Positions 1-6,342 of a stretch of 6,463 nucleotides of DNA are shown here, piece after piece. The translations under genes were made by a program, and so were the position numbers. The stretch lies in the NCBI GenBank assembly GCA_003562535.1, contig PWUP01000144.1:1-6463 (forward strand), given 5' to 3'. The notes under the pieces are model-generated. The model did no database searches. It saw only the letters and a list, made by a program, of their open reading frames with translations, and was not told the origin of the DNA. Numbering within the stretch: the stretch's first letter is position 1; every line of letters begins with the position of its first letter. This DNA is from Gammaproteobacteria bacterium (GTDB lineage: Bacteria > Pseudomonadota > Gammaproteobacteria > Competibacterales > Competibacteraceae).

Positions 1-2241
1 CGCCGCGACCGTGTGATCGACTATGTAGCCCAGCGTTATGGGCGTGAGCGAGTGGCGCAAATCGCCACTCATGGCACCATGGCTGCCAAGGCGGTGGTGC
101 GCGATGTGGGGCGGGTGCTCGGTCATCCTTATCCCTTTGTGGATCGGATTGCCAAATTAATCCCGTTTAAGCCGGGTGTGGCGATTTCCTTGGAGCAGGC
201 GCTGGAGCAAGAAGATGAGCTACAGCGTTTATATCAAGACGACGAAGAAGTTCGTTATTTAATTGATCTAGCAAAAAAACTCGAAGGTTTAGCCCGTTCA
301 GTGGGTAAACACGCGGGGGGGGTGGTCATCGCCCCCGCAGAGTTGACCGATTTCTCGCCTCTGTACTGTGAGCCGGATTCTGACTCTACTATCACTCAGT
401 TTGATAAAGACGATGTCGAGGCCATCGGTTTGGTCAAATTCGATTTTCTGGGTCTGCGTACCCTGACCATCATCGACTGGGCGCTGGAGGCCATTAACGC
501 TCAGCGGTCTACAAGCCAGCAGCCCCCCCTGGATATTAACCGCATTGCACTGACCGATGAGCCGACTTTTGCTCTGCTCAAGCGTTGTCAGACCACAGCG
601 ATATTTCAGTTGGAATCGCGCGGTATGAAGGAGCTCATCCGGCGGCTGCAACCGGATCGTTTTGAGGACATCATCGCCTTAGTGGCGCTGTTCCGACCTG
701 GACCTTTGCAGTCGGGTATGGTGGATGATTTCATCGACCGTAAACACGGTCGTGCTCAAGTTGAATATCCGCACCCCGAACTGGAGCCGATTTTAGAACC
801 CACCTATGGGGTGATTCTGTATCAGGAGCAGGTGATGCAGATCGCGCAAGTATTGGCCGGTTATTCATTGGGTGCGGCGGATTTACTGCGCCGCGCCATG
901 GGTAAGAAAAAGCCCGAGGAAATGGCCAAGCAGCGGTCTATTTTTGTTCAAGGAGCAACGGCACGCGGTGTGGATGCCGATCTGGCGACCTTTATTTTTG
1001 ATTTGATGGAAAAATTTGCCGGTTATGGCTTTAACCGCTCGCACTCTGCCGCTTATGCCTTATTGTCCTATCAGACCGCCTGGTTAAAAGCCCATTATCC
1101 TGCGGCATTTATGGCGGCAGTGCTGTCTTCGGATATGGACACTACCGACAAAGTGGTGATCTCGGTTGATGAGTGCCGCAGCATGGGCCTATCCTTGCAG
1201 CCCCCTTCGATCAATCACTCCGCGTATCGGTTTACTGCCGACGCTGAGCGCAGCATCCGCTACGGCTTGGGGGCGATCAAAGGGGTAGGTGAGAGTGCGA
1301 TTGAGCATATTCTCTCGGTGCGTGACCAGTCGGGTACTTTCCAAGATGTACTGGACTTATGTCGGCGCGTGGATCTGCGCCGCATTAATCGACGGGTGCT
1401 CGAAGCATTGATCCGGTCTGGTGCCTGTGATGAGCTGGGCCGCAGTCGTGCGGTATTAATGGCGCAACTGCCCGAAGCGCTGGCGCTGGCTGAACAAGCT
1501 GCCCGCAGTGTGGATCAACTGGATATTTTTGGCGTTTCTGCTGAGCCTTTGACGCTTAGCCCTGTTGAGGTGTCGGAATGGGACGATACCACCCGTCTGA
1601 GTGCGGAAAAACAGACCCTGGGGCTGTATTTAAGCGGTCATCCCTTGGATGCCTACCGCGATGAACTGCAACGGTTTACCACAGGCTCTCTGGCCGAATT
1701 ACTGAAAATGCAGCAGCGCAGTGAACGTCAGGTCGTCACCGCCGGATTGGTGCTCGACGTCCGGGTGCGGCAGATGCAGCGCGGTGGACGGACGGCCTTT
1801 ATCACGGTAGGTGATGATAACGTGCGTATGGACGTGCGGGTATCCGGTGAGCTCTATGAACAGATTAAACCGCTGCTCAAAGGCGAAGCGCCGATCTTAG
1901 TGATTAAGGGTAAGCTCAGTTATGATGATTTCACCCAAAGCCAGCGGCTCACAGCAGAACAGATTCACGACATCAATACGGCACGGGAGCACCGTGCTCA
2001 GCGACTCCGGCTGTGTTTAGAAGCCAGCCAATTCACCAACGGTTTGCTGGCGGAACTGAGTGCAGTGCTACAGCCCCATCGTCCGGGGCCATGTCCGGTG
2101 TACATCGATTACCGCCGCCCCGGTGCCCAAGCAGAATTTATGCTAGACGACGCTTGGCGTATTCGGCCAAGCGATGCCTTATTGAGCCAACTGCGGCAAT
2201 GCTTAGGTACTGAGCATGTGCGCGTGGATTACCGTCAATGA
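1..2241 (+). CDS. dnaE: DNA polymerase III alpha subunit, C-terminal part (5' end outside window)
   Basis: This is the catalytic subunit of the replicative polymerase. The frame is open from base 1, so the GTG at 13 is not the true start. The 746 visible residues align by eye to E. coli DnaE from about residue 408, so about 407 residues (PHP domain, part of the palm and the first two catalytic aspartates) lie upstream. The third catalytic aspartate (E. coli D555) is codon 148, in VKFDFLGLRT (bases 442-444). Next come the fingers region (TTAIFQLESRGMK, LVALFRPGPLQSGMVD, GYGFNRSHSAAYALLSYQT), a helix-hairpin-helix (YGLGAIKGVG, from about residue 421), the clamp-binding motif QLDIF (bases 1516-1530), an OB fold (about residues 578-656) and the C-terminal tau-binding region. 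Overall length would be about 1150 aa, normal for proteobacterial DnaE1. It ends with TGA, converging on the next gene 46 bp away; no terminator hairpin is visible between them. Confidence 0.98.
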   Translation, partial: RRDRVIDYVAQRYGRERVAQIATHGTMAAKAVVRDVGRVLGHPYPFVDRIAKLIPFKPGVAISLEQALEQEDELQRLYQDDEEVRYLIDLAKKLEGLARSVGKHAGGVVIAPAELTDFSPLYCEPDSDSTITQFDKDDVEAIGLVKFDFLGLRTLTIIDWALEAINAQRSTSQQPPLDINRIALTDEPTFALLKRCQTTAIFQLESRGMKELIRRLQPDRFEDIIALVALFRPGPLQSGMVDDFIDRKHGRAQVEYPHPELEPILEPTYGVILYQEQVMQIAQVLAGYSLGAADLLRRAMGKKKPEEMAKQRSIFVQGATARGVDADLATFIFDLMEKFAGYGFNRSHSAAYALLSYQTAWLKAHYPAAFMAAVLSSDMDTTDKVVISVDECRSMGLSLQPPSINHSAYRFTADAERSIRYGLGAIKGVGESAIEHILSVRDQSGTFQDVLDLCRRVDLRRINRRVLEALIRSGACDELGRSRAVLMAQLPEALALAEQAARSVDQLDIFGVSAEPLTLSPVEVSEWDDTTRLSAEKQTLGLYLSGHPLDAYRDELQRFTTGSLAELLKMQQRSERQVVTAGLVLDVRVRQMQRGGRTAFITVGDDNVRMDVRVSGELYEQIKPLLKGEAPILVIKGKLSYDDFTQSQRLTAEQIHDINTAREHRAQRLRLCLEASQFTNGLLAELSAVLQPHRPGPCPVYIDYRRPGAQAEFMLDDAWRIRPSDALLSQLRQCLGTEHVRVDYRQ

Positions 2242-2287
2242 GTTGTACCGTCACATCATGGCCATTGCCCGCAGCGTTAGCCATTGC

Positions 2288-2635
2288 TTAACCGATGTGT
2301 ACTACCGAGTTATCCTCGCCGAATGCACCGGTACAACGGTGTTGATTCTCTGGGTCAGTCCACCAATGGCTGTCCACGACGAAGCGGTATTCGTAGCGTC
2401 CGGGTTTCAGCCGCACACTTTTCTTGTGCAAGCCATTTTTGTACTTACGCAGTTTATGCGTATTCGTTTCCCAGTTATTGAAATCACCCGCCACATAAAC
2501 CTCGGTGGCTTCTGGAGCCATCAGAGAAAATACATGACTGGTGGCCGCCGGAGTCGCTGTTTTTTTGCGGGTGACGGTTTGACCGTTTCGGGTTGTCGCT
2601 TTGGCCGTAGCCGAGGTTTTGCCTGCCATACCCAT
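2288..2635 (-). CDS. Small glycogen-binding (CBM48 / AMPK-beta-like, isoamylase early-set) domain protein
   Basis: This 115-aa protein is essentially one carbohydrate-binding beta-sandwich. Residues 1-34 are basic and rich in Thr, Ala and Lys (KTSATAKATTRNGQTVTRKK), probably disordered. The domain follows: VYVAGDFNNW (46-55), then GRYEYRFVVD (79-88), WWTDPEN (91-97) and a closing NSVVHIG (109-115). Trp55 and Trp91/92 fall where AMPK-beta and CBM48 domains place the Trp residues that stack on alpha-1,4-glucan. No catalytic domain is attached and no signal peptide is seen, so it is likely cytosolic. Binding to glycogen or a related glucan is inferred from the family. The ATG at 2635 is preferred over the second Met two codons later because AGGAG lies 4 bases upstream. 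It is convergent with dnaE and lies 149 bp downstream of the exporter gene on the same strand, so it may have its own promoter. No glycogen-metabolism gene is in the window. Confidence 0.85.
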   Translation of the reverse strand: MGMAGKTSATAKATTRNGQTVTRKKTATPAATSHVFSLMAPEATEVYVAGDFNNWETNTHKLRKYKNGLHKKSVRLKPGRYEYRFVVDSHWWTDPENQHRCTGAFGEDNSVVHIG

Positions 2636-2784
2636 TACTCTCCTAAGTCGCTATGGTTAATCGTTTAGTTTAGTGGTCTACCGTTGCAACCGATCATTTT
2701 ACCCTTAATGTATTACATCACTGAGTAAGGACGTAAGGCCACAACGCTGTTGATCAACGCATAGCACAGGCAATGATTGACTGC
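2636..2784. other. Intergenic spacer between the exporter and the CBM48 gene
   Basis: This 149-bp stretch carries no ORF that looks real. It contains a perfect inverted repeat ATGTA-T-TACAT (2708-2718) and a palindrome GTTGATCAAC (2749-2758), either of which could be an operator or chance. On the minus strand, TTGCAA followed 16 bases later by TAAACG is a weak candidate sigma70-like promoter for the CBM48 gene. No GC-rich stem with a T-run is seen after the exporter stop, so whether transcription from the exporter continues into the CBM48 gene is open. Confidence 0.3.
2640..2644 (-). promoter_or_regulatory. Ribosome binding site of the CBM48 gene
   Basis: On the minus strand AGGAG is followed by AGTA and then ATG, a good Shine-Dalgarno with 4-base spacing. 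It supports the ATG at 2635 as the start rather than the in-frame Met at 2629. It is the clearest ribosome binding site in the window. Confidence 0.6.
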
Positions 2785-5052
2785 TTAAGCAAGCCGTTTG
2801 TGCCGTTCATGAATCAAAGTCAATAAAGCCGGCAGCAACAATAAGTCTAACACCAGCGCTGAAAATAGACCCAGGGCGGTCAGTAAACCGAATTCAATTG
2901 TTGGGATAAACGGCGATAACCCCAGTAGCATAAATTGAGTGCATAACAGTAGAGTAGTCGCCACAATGGCCCGACCTTCGGTATGATACGTGCGTACTAG
3001 GGCGCTGACATGGGACGCGCCCAAGTGTCGCCGCCGCCAATAGCCGTTAAGCAGATGAATCGTATCATCAACCGCAATCCCCACCGTGACACTGGCAATC
3101 ATGGCCGTGGCCATATCCAGCCACACTCCCAACAGTCCCATAGTGGCGAACACCACCACCACGGGTGCTAAATTCGGAATCATGCTTAACCCGGCTCGTG
3201 CCACCGAGCGCCAGGTCAGCCACATCAGCAGGGCGATCAGCACTACGGCGGACAGCAGACTGCGGATTTGACCTTGGATCATAAGCTGTTCTTGGTCAGC
3301 GAATAACCGCCCATACCCCGCAATGGTGACGGCCATATCCGCCACCGGTTGCTGGACGGTGTGCGCCTCAATGGCGTCCATCACTTGATTAATCGCCCGC
3401 GCTCCGTGAATATTCAAGTTCAACATGATGCGGGTACGATCAAATTCACGATTGACCAATTCACGCAGCTCCTCACCGTCATAGAGCAGCAGATATTGAG
3501 CAATCAGCGGCCCGCTATCGGGAATGCGTCGGAACTCGGGCTGTTCTTCATTAAATGCCCAATGCATTTCTTCGATTAAATCGGCCATTGACATGGCGCG
3601 GTCAATCTCTGGACGGGCTTCCAGCCAATCAGTCAAGTCGCGGATGGCCTGTAAACGCACAGGGTCGATTAAACTGTCGCGCCCCTCAGCGTCGAGCACT
3701 ATACTCAGGGTTGTGACGCCGGTTAATTGCTCATGGATGCGTTCGGTAGCCAGGGTGAGTGGGTGGCTGTCTTTGAAAAATTCAAAGATGTCCGTCTCAG
3801 TTTTGACCTTAATAATCTGCGGCACTAACAACCCAAACAGCATGATACTGATACCCACCACCCAAGCCGCACGACGTATGCCCAAGGCACTCAGACCACT
3901 GATTACCCATTGTAAACGGCCAATACCTTGGCGACGATTAGGCCAGGCACCTCGATCCCAGCGCACAAATACAGTCGGTAGCAGCCCAATGGTCACGATA
4001 AACAAGGTGCATACCCCGACAGCCGCTACCCAACCGAATGTCGCCACCGGTTGAATGGGACTAAAGCTCAGCGAGGCCAGACCGACACTGGTGGTCACTG
4101 CGGTGAAAAACGCGGGGCGTGCCACCCAGTCCAGTGCATGTTGCACCCGCTCACGCCCGCTCAGACCGAGCCGTGCTCCGTGGCTGAGGGCATTAAACCA
4201 ATGGATCAATAAAGCAATGCTCAGAGCCGATAATAAGGGCGGCAGAATGGCCGAGATCAAGGTGTACGGTTTGCCCGTAATGATTAACAGCCCTACACTG
4301 ACATTAATCGTCGCGCCGATAACCACCGCCGCCGCTGCCAGCACCAACCAGCGGCGGAACAACCACCACAGTAACAGCATGCCAATCGCTAAGGTGCCGG
4401 GAATAAACACTAGGCTGTCACGCATCATCGCCCGCACTTGGGCGACATCAAGCGGCAGTTGGCCGCTGATCGCCGTTAAGTGCGGTTCGAGACCGGCATC
4501 GGCAATCGCAGTTCGTACAGTGCGCTCCAGAGCCAGCCGCTGCACACTATTGTCCATTGCCACAGGACGCACGGCCAGCGCGACAGCATCGCCGTCTTGC
4601 GATACCAGCAATCCTGGCGCAAAGCGGTCACTCAACACCCGCTTGCGCCGCTGTTCCAGATCCAACTCGGCGGCTAGCGTCGCATTGAGCAGTGCCTCGA
4701 CGCTGAAGCCATCCGCCGTACCGCGAATGGTGTCGAAAGTCGGTAGACTCAGAACCCGATCCACTTGGGGGGCAAGAGCGAGCCGTTGAGCCAGTTGTTC
4801 GAGCCGTTGCAAGAAGGGAAGCTCAAGCACTCCTGCACCTTCAAATAAGGCAATCAGTACTTCATCGGAGGGAAATTCCTCCCGTAATGCCAGCTCGAAG
4901 GTGACGGCAGGCGCATGGTGGGGAAAATAGATTTCAGGTGAATTATTAATAGTGAGCTTTGGTAACAGCCCTGCAGGGAGCAATACTAGGCTAAGCAGTA
5001 TGCCCAGCGCCAGCCAATGCGGCAGGCGCAAGGATAGGTGGGATATTGGCAT
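2785..5052 (-). CDS. RND superfamily exporter, MMPL/HAE3-like inner-membrane protein
   Basis: This 755-aa inner-membrane protein has the duplicated RND plan. TM1 (about 12-32) is followed by a periplasmic loop (about 35-213), TM2-TM6 (about 214-363), TM7 (about 394-414), a second loop (about 415-596) and TM8-TM12 (about 597-747). The size fits the HAE3/MMPL-type exporters, which are shorter than the roughly 1000-residue AcrB-type pumps. TM10 carries GIAVDDTIHLLN with Asp662-Asp663, the expected proton-relay acids. The matching TM4 segment (IALLIHWFN, 279-287) has no acid. By family it should use the proton gradient to move a hydrophobic or lipidic molecule; the substrate is unknown. The gene starts 5 bp after the stop of the LolA-fold gene and its ATG has no clear Shine-Dalgarno, so translation is probably coupled. 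No membrane-fusion or outer-membrane-channel gene is adjacent, unlike classical tripartite pumps. Confidence 0.9.
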   Translation of the reverse strand: MPISHLSLRLPHWLALGILLSLVLLPAGLLPKLTINNSPEIYFPHHAPAVTFELALREEFPSDEVLIALFEGAGVLELPFLQRLEQLAQRLALAPQVDRVLSLPTFDTIRGTADGFSVEALLNATLAAELDLEQRRKRVLSDRFAPGLLVSQDGDAVALAVRPVAMDNSVQRLALERTVRTAIADAGLEPHLTAISGQLPLDVAQVRAMMRDSLVFIPGTLAIGMLLLWWLFRRWLVLAAAAVVIGATINVSVGLLIITGKPYTLISAILPPLLSALSIALLIHWFNALSHGARLGLSGRERVQHALDWVARPAFFTAVTTSVGLASLSFSPIQPVATFGWVAAVGVCTLFIVTIGLLPTVFVRWDRGAWPNRRQGIGRLQWVISGLSALGIRRAAWVVGISIMLFGLLVPQIIKVKTETDIFEFFKDSHPLTLATERIHEQLTGVTTLSIVLDAEGRDSLIDPVRLQAIRDLTDWLEARPEIDRAMSMADLIEEMHWAFNEEQPEFRRIPDSGPLIAQYLLLYDGEELRELVNREFDRTRIMLNLNIHGARAINQVMDAIEAHTVQQPVADMAVTIAGYGRLFADQEQLMIQGQIRSLLSAVVLIALLMWLTWRSVARAGLSMIPNLAPVVVVFATMGLLGVWLDMATAMIASVTVGIAVDDTIHLLNGYWRRRHLGASHVSALVRTYHTEGRAIVATTLLLCTQFMLLGLSPFIPTIEFGLLTALGLFSALVLDLLLLPALLTLIHERHKRLA

Positions 5053-5057
5053 CAGGC

Positions 5058-5918
5058 TTAGGGTCGGTACGGCTGTTCTCTCGCCGGATCTGTCAGCGCC
5101 TGCTGACTGAATAGCGCGTCGGGCAGCCCTTGGTCATAACGGATGCGTTCCACGGTCATCCGAGTTTGGTGGCCGCTGTTGAGATCGGTCATGGTACTGT
5201 CCATAACCGTCCAATAGCCTTGAATCGGCTCAATGCGGTGAACCTCTAGACGTTTACTGGGTTCAGTATCACCGGGTGAGAAAAAGTCAATGCGCAGCGG
5301 GATCAGGGTCTCCGGGTGAATCCAACTCAGGCGTTTACTATAGACTGAGTTATTGGGATCAGTCGGAATACTTTCCAAGCGTTCGACCGCAACATCATGC
5401 AAGGTGTCCATACCCAAATGCCGGTGTTGATCCTGATCGACTTTACGATCTTGTAAATCTTCATAGAATAAGTCCGAACCGACAAAGCGTCCGCCTTTAC
5501 GGTCTGCCGCAATGCGCCGCGCTCGGTCCAAAGCAGGCAGATACACCCATTGATCCGTAGAGCCATCCGGATAATCGCGGGTCAGCAGGCCGGTGTTTTC
5601 AATATCGGCTGGGGACACAAAGCGAATCAGGGTATACATTTCTCCGACCGCCGCTTCACGTCTAAACGTATAGAGCTGGCGTTGCCGAGGTGAGCGCCCA
5701 GGTTCAATCAGGGTCATGGTGCCGTAGGTCACCTGATCGGTGCCGTCAGGACGGTCATACACGCGCTGAGCCAGTTCGGTGCCGCGTTGGACATCCGCCA
5801 GCCCCAAGCGGGGTAAACACAGACCAGCCGCCAATAGAATGAGTATCAGACCCAGCAGTAGGCGACTGGAGCGTTGCGGGAAACGGTTGCAAATAGGGGC
5901 GTCATAGCGTGCGTTCAT
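5058..5918 (-). CDS. Exported LolA-fold protein (outer membrane lipoprotein-sorting-like), partner of the RND exporter
   Basis: This 286-aa protein has an N-terminal signal peptide: basic residues (NRFPQRSSR), a hydrophobic core LLLGLILILLAAGL (about 20-33) and a probable cleavage after LGLA (residue 41). The mature part matches the LolA-like 'outer membrane lipoprotein-sorting protein' family by recalled motifs: WVYLPAL (124-130), RRIA (134-137), GSDLFYEDL (147-155) and the closing GLPDALFSQQAL (264-275). The fold is a half beta-barrel with a lipid-binding cavity, so a periplasmic carrier of lipid or lipoprotein is the inferred role. True LolA is about 180-200 residues and lies in another context, so this is not lolA. 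It is the first gene of a pair with the RND exporter, an arrangement I recall as common in proteobacteria. The ATG at 5918 has no strong Shine-Dalgarno, but there is no better in-frame start and it yields a sensible signal peptide. The Cys at 34 (AGLC) lacks a proper lipobox, so lipidation is unlikely. Confidence 0.85.
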   Translation of the reverse strand: MNARYDAPICNRFPQRSSRLLLGLILILLAAGLCLPRLGLADVQRGTELAQRVYDRPDGTDQVTYGTMTLIEPGRSPRQRQLYTFRREAAVGEMYTLIRFVSPADIENTGLLTRDYPDGSTDQWVYLPALDRARRIAADRKGGRFVGSDLFYEDLQDRKVDQDQHRHLGMDTLHDVAVERLESIPTDPNNSVYSKRLSWIHPETLIPLRIDFFSPGDTEPSKRLEVHRIEPIQGYWTVMDSTMTDLNSGHQTRMTVERIRYDQGLPDALFSQQALTDPAREQPYRP

Positions 5919-5948
5919 GGGTAATGGACTTTCAAGTTTAGATATTAA

Positions 5949-5978
5949 AGATTAGCAGCCCTCTGACCATGTTCGCAA
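5949..5978 (-). promoter_or_regulatory. Candidate sigma70 promoter of the LolA-fold/RND operon
   Basis: On the minus strand, TTGCGA (5978-5973) is separated by 18 bases from TAATCT (5954-5949). TGC directly precedes the -10 hexamer, giving an extended -10. A start near 5942 would leave a leader of about 25 bases before the ATG at 5918. Both hexamers deviate from consensus, and the call rests on position and pattern only. Confidence 0.35.
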
Positions 5979-6064
5979 CCAAGTACTGACGAACCATTGT
6001 CTTGGTTGGAATCGCGCCAACCCCTAGCGAATGGATCGCCACTCACGCCGCGCCCCGATTTCGG
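5979..6064. other. Upstream non-coding stretch with no recognised content
   Basis: This lies between the candidate operon promoter and the transposase remnant. An ORF opens at 6002 (TTG), but its N-terminal part resembles nothing I recognise and it runs out of frame through the remnant. It may be decayed 5' sequence of the same insertion sequence or unrelated spacer. No terminal inverted repeat or target-site duplication could be identified. Confidence 0.3.
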
Positions 6065-6267
6065 CGGCGCACATATTGCCATGACGTTATCGTTTCGCTA
6101 TGCGTTGGCTGCACACCTACGTCAATCAAAAATATCGAGAGACGCCTCCGAAAGGCAAGCTCGTCATCCAATGTGACGAGCTATGGTCTTTTGTGGGAAA
6201 CAAAGATAATAAATAATGGGTTTGGTTAGCCATCGATCAAGGGACGGGTGAAATTGTTGGTGCTAAT
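6065..6267 (+). pseudogene. IS1-family transposase remnant (frameshifted, interrupted, 3'-truncated)
   Basis: Reading 6100-6213 gives WLHTYVNQKYRETPPK followed by GKLVIQCDELWSFVGNKDNK, the start of the IS1-family DDE domain; the Asp of CDELW is the expected first catalytic residue. An in-frame TAA at 6214-6216 stands where relatives usually have Gln (NKQWVW); the same frame then continues WVWLAIDQGTGEIVGA to about 6267. Upstream, YCHDVIVSL (6074-6100) looks like the preceding helix-turn-helix part, but joins the rest only if two bases (6101-6102) are skipped. After VGA the match stops, so the second catalytic Asp and the Glu are missing. The fragment cannot make an active transposase. The family is assigned from recalled IS1-like sequences; end points are approximate. 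Confidence 0.8.
6065..6267 (+). mobile_element. IS1-family insertion sequence fragment
   Basis: This is the surviving part of the element that carried the transposase remnant. Neither terminal inverted repeat could be recognised, and the right half is replaced by the hairpin repeat region. It points away from the LolA-fold/RND operon and begins just upstream of its candidate promoter. Confidence 0.6.
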
Positions 6268-6287
6268 TGCCAGCCGAGTTCAGCCAT

Positions 6288-6303
6288 CCGACGGGGATGT
6301 CGG
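6288..6303. repeat. Diverged first copy of the palindromic repeat
   Basis: CCGACG-GGGA-TGTCGG forms a 6-bp stem with a GGGA loop, closed by one G-T (G-U in RNA) pair. It matches the core of the tandem units downstream and differs by a C-to-T change in the right arm. Its centre lies 28 bp from the next hairpin. Confidence 0.7.
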
Positions 6304-6314
6304 CTCTTGGGAGC

Positions 6315-6340
6315 GCCAACGTCCTCGTTGGCTTTCTTTT
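6315..6340 (+). terminator. Intrinsic-terminator-like hairpin, an inverted copy of the repeat
   Basis: GCCAACG (6315-6321), loop TCCT, then CGTTGGC (6326-6332) form a perfect 7-bp stem followed directly by TTTCTTTT (6333-6340). This is the form of a Rho-independent terminator on the plus strand. No intact plus-strand gene lies upstream, so it would end only read-through from the transposase remnant, or from genes to the left of the operon if any transcription reaches it. Reversed, 6310-6332 matches the tandem unit core at 19 of 23 positions, so it is probably a member of the repeat family that also has a T-run. Confidence 0.55.
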
Positions 6341-6342
6341 AC

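Noticed and set aside
298..651. A 117-codon minus-strand open frame inside dnaE
   Set aside because: It is antisense to highly conserved polymerase sequence and has no domain-like features.
2242..2287. Bidirectional terminator between dnaE and the CBM48 gene
   Set aside because: Only an 8-bp direct repeat (GCCATTGC at 2261 and 2280) and a weak ATGGC/GCCAT pairing are present; there is no GC-rich stem followed by a T-run on either strand.
2216..2668. A 150-codon plus-strand open frame overlapping the end of dnaE and the CBM48 gene
   Set aside because: It is antisense to the CBM48 gene, which has clear domain motifs and a good ribosome binding site; the plus-strand product resembles nothing.
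4055..4789. A 244-codon plus-strand open frame opposite the RND exporter
   Set aside because: It lies wholly antisense to a convincing membrane protein, and its product (rich in Arg, Ser, Thr) has no recognisable domain. It is a shadow of the real gene's codon pattern, as are the frames at 3349-3579 and 3524-4054.
5815..5820. Lipoprotein signal (AGLC) in the LolA-fold protein
   Set aside because: The residue before Cys34 is Leu, not Gly, Ala or Ser, and a better signal peptidase I site follows at LGLA (residue 41).
6002..6229. A 75-codon plus-strand frame as a small protein gene
   Set aside because: It crosses the transposase remnant, matching it only around 6074-6100 before running out of frame. 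It is better explained as pseudogene sequence.
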